The notes below the pieces were generated by a model, which was given only the letters and a program-made list of their open reading frames with translations, had not been told where the DNA came from and searched no databases. A DNA stretch of 7,046 nt from Flavobacteriales bacterium (GTDB lineage Bacteria; Bacteroidota; Bacteroidia; Flavobacteriales_D; Sanyastnellaceae): contig DQRJ01000069.1 in the NCBI GenBank assembly GCA_015663855.1, forward strand, positions 1-7,046, in the 5' to 3' direction. This document shows positions 6,284-7,046 of this stretch, in pieces (position 1 is the first letter of the stretch; every line of letters starts with the position of its first letter). Made by a program: the position numbers and the translations under genes.

Positions 6284-7046
6284 CTACAATTTGATGTTGT
6301 CGATAAGTCGCACTCCCTCAACCCGTGCGGCGATGACAACATGAGTCCAAACTGACTCATGATCGTGAGACGAAAATGTAAGGTTGTTTATTCCGTCAAT
6401 GTATTCTAGCTCAAGCTCTGACTGAGATTTTAGTAATTCTCTAGATTCAATAATTGCTTGTCGAATTGACGTTCCGTTTATTCGTTTTTCTTTTATTCTC
6501 CTTAGTTCCGAAGATAAAATTAACGCCGTTTTTAACCCTTTCTGCGATAGTCTAACGTTTCTTGAGCTTAGGGCTAGCCCGTTATGGTCTCTAATTAAGG
6601 CGCATTCAACAACTTCGACTTCTTTATGTCTTTCTTGAGCCATTTTGTGAATAACTGCGACTTGTTGGAGGTCTTTTGCGCCGAAATAAGCGCGGTTTGG
6701 TCTTACGGCTTGAAATAATTTGTCGACCACTGCAATTACTCCATCAAAATGACCTGGCCGGCTTTTCCCTTCGAAATCATTTGTAACTCCTCCCCAATCA
6801 ATGTGTTCCGCAGACGGTGTGCCTCCGTATAAATCTTCCGCTGTCGGCGCAAATACAACATCACACCCTGCTTGTTCTGCAATCTTAGCATCCGCAACTA
6901 AAGTTCTGGGATAGGAGGCTAGGTCACTCTTATCTGTGAATTGGGTGGGGTTTACAAGAATGCTTACTATGACTTTATCACATTCCTGAGCCGCCCTTTC
7001 AATCAAGGAGGCGTGGCCCGAATGCAGGGCTCCCATTGTTGGGACA
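6284..7046 (-). CDS. panC: Pantothenate synthetase PanC, N-terminus cut by window edge
   Basis: Cytoplasmic ligase that joins pantoate and beta-alanine, using ATP to form pantoyl adenylate, to give pantothenate for coenzyme A synthesis. 253 residues are visible; the frame stays open through the right edge. The Met codon at 7036 is not the start: it lies inside the family signature VPTMGALHSGHASL, whose first residues (VPT) are encoded at 7037-7045, so about 20-30 residues are missing, judged from a usual family length near 280. Other signatures: ILVNPTQF just after, FAPTAEDLYG, GHFDGVIAVVDKLF, RAYFGAKDLQQ, and the KMSKS-like LALSSRN near the middle. It ends in a TAG at 6286-6284. It is followed by the tatA operon on the same strand at 48 bp. 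Base composition looks more AT-rich here than in mltD. Identification is secure. Confidence 0.96.
   Translation of the reverse strand, partial: VPTMGALHSGHASLIERAAQECDKVIVSILVNPTQFTDKSDLASYPRTLVADAKIAEQAGCDVVFAPTAEDLYGGTPSAEHIDWGGVTNDFEGKSRPGHFDGVIAVVDKLFQAVRPNRAYFGAKDLQQVAVIHKMAQERHKEVEVVECALIRDHNGLALSSRNVRLSQKGLKTALILSSELRRIKEKRINGTSIRQAIIESRELLKSQSELELEYIDGINNLTFSSHDHESVWTHVVIAARVEGVRLIDNIKL

Noticed and set aside
6284..6660. Possible horizontally acquired segment because of lower GC than mltD
   Set aside because: The contrast (roughly one third GC in some panC lines against over one half in some mltD lines) was only sampled by eye, varies within panC itself, and panC is a normal core gene with no mobile element nearby.
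6284..7036. panC starting at the ATG at 7036
   Set aside because: This Met lies within the conserved PTMGALH motif and the frame continues to the window edge, so the true start is outside.

Overview
The window is a tightly packed stretch of chromosome from a member of the Bacteroidota, most likely Flavobacteriales. Three things point there: a secreted M1 metallopeptidase ending in a type A sorting domain of the type IX secretion system, a DUF4837 lipoprotein, and short leaders without Shine-Dalgarno sequences but with TTTG-type -7 elements. Seven protein-coding genes fill it; the longest gap between genes is 53 bp. I see no RNA gene, insertion sequence, CRISPR array, prophage gene or clear terminator.

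Left part (1-1150, minus strand): slyD-like FKBP prolyl isomerase, then thiL (thiamine-monophosphate kinase), which runs off the left edge. Middle (1180-3768, plus strand): an 862-residue secreted M1-family zinc peptidase, divergent from slyD. Only 29 bp separate the two start codons, and this gap is built around an inverted CGCAAAG/CTTTGCG pair that looks like two back-to-back promoters.

Right part (3733-7046, minus strand, read from right to left): panC (pantothenate synthetase, 5' end outside the window), tatA (59 aa), a MltD-like lytic transglycosylase with a LysM domain, and a DUF4837 lipoprotein. tatA/mltD share GTGA and mltD/DUF4837 share ATGA at their junctions, so these three genes are almost surely one translationally coupled envelope operon. 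Its last gene converges on the peptidase and the two coding ends overlap by 36 bp.

Functionally the window mixes cofactor synthesis (thiamine diphosphate, pantothenate), protein folding, Tat export, peptidoglycan turnover and secreted proteolysis. This is ordinary core genome, and I found no convincing new system. The points worth a second look are gene-junction architecture (compact divergent promoters, stop-start overlaps, convergent coding overlap) and the peptidase's GALEV variant of the exopeptidase motif.
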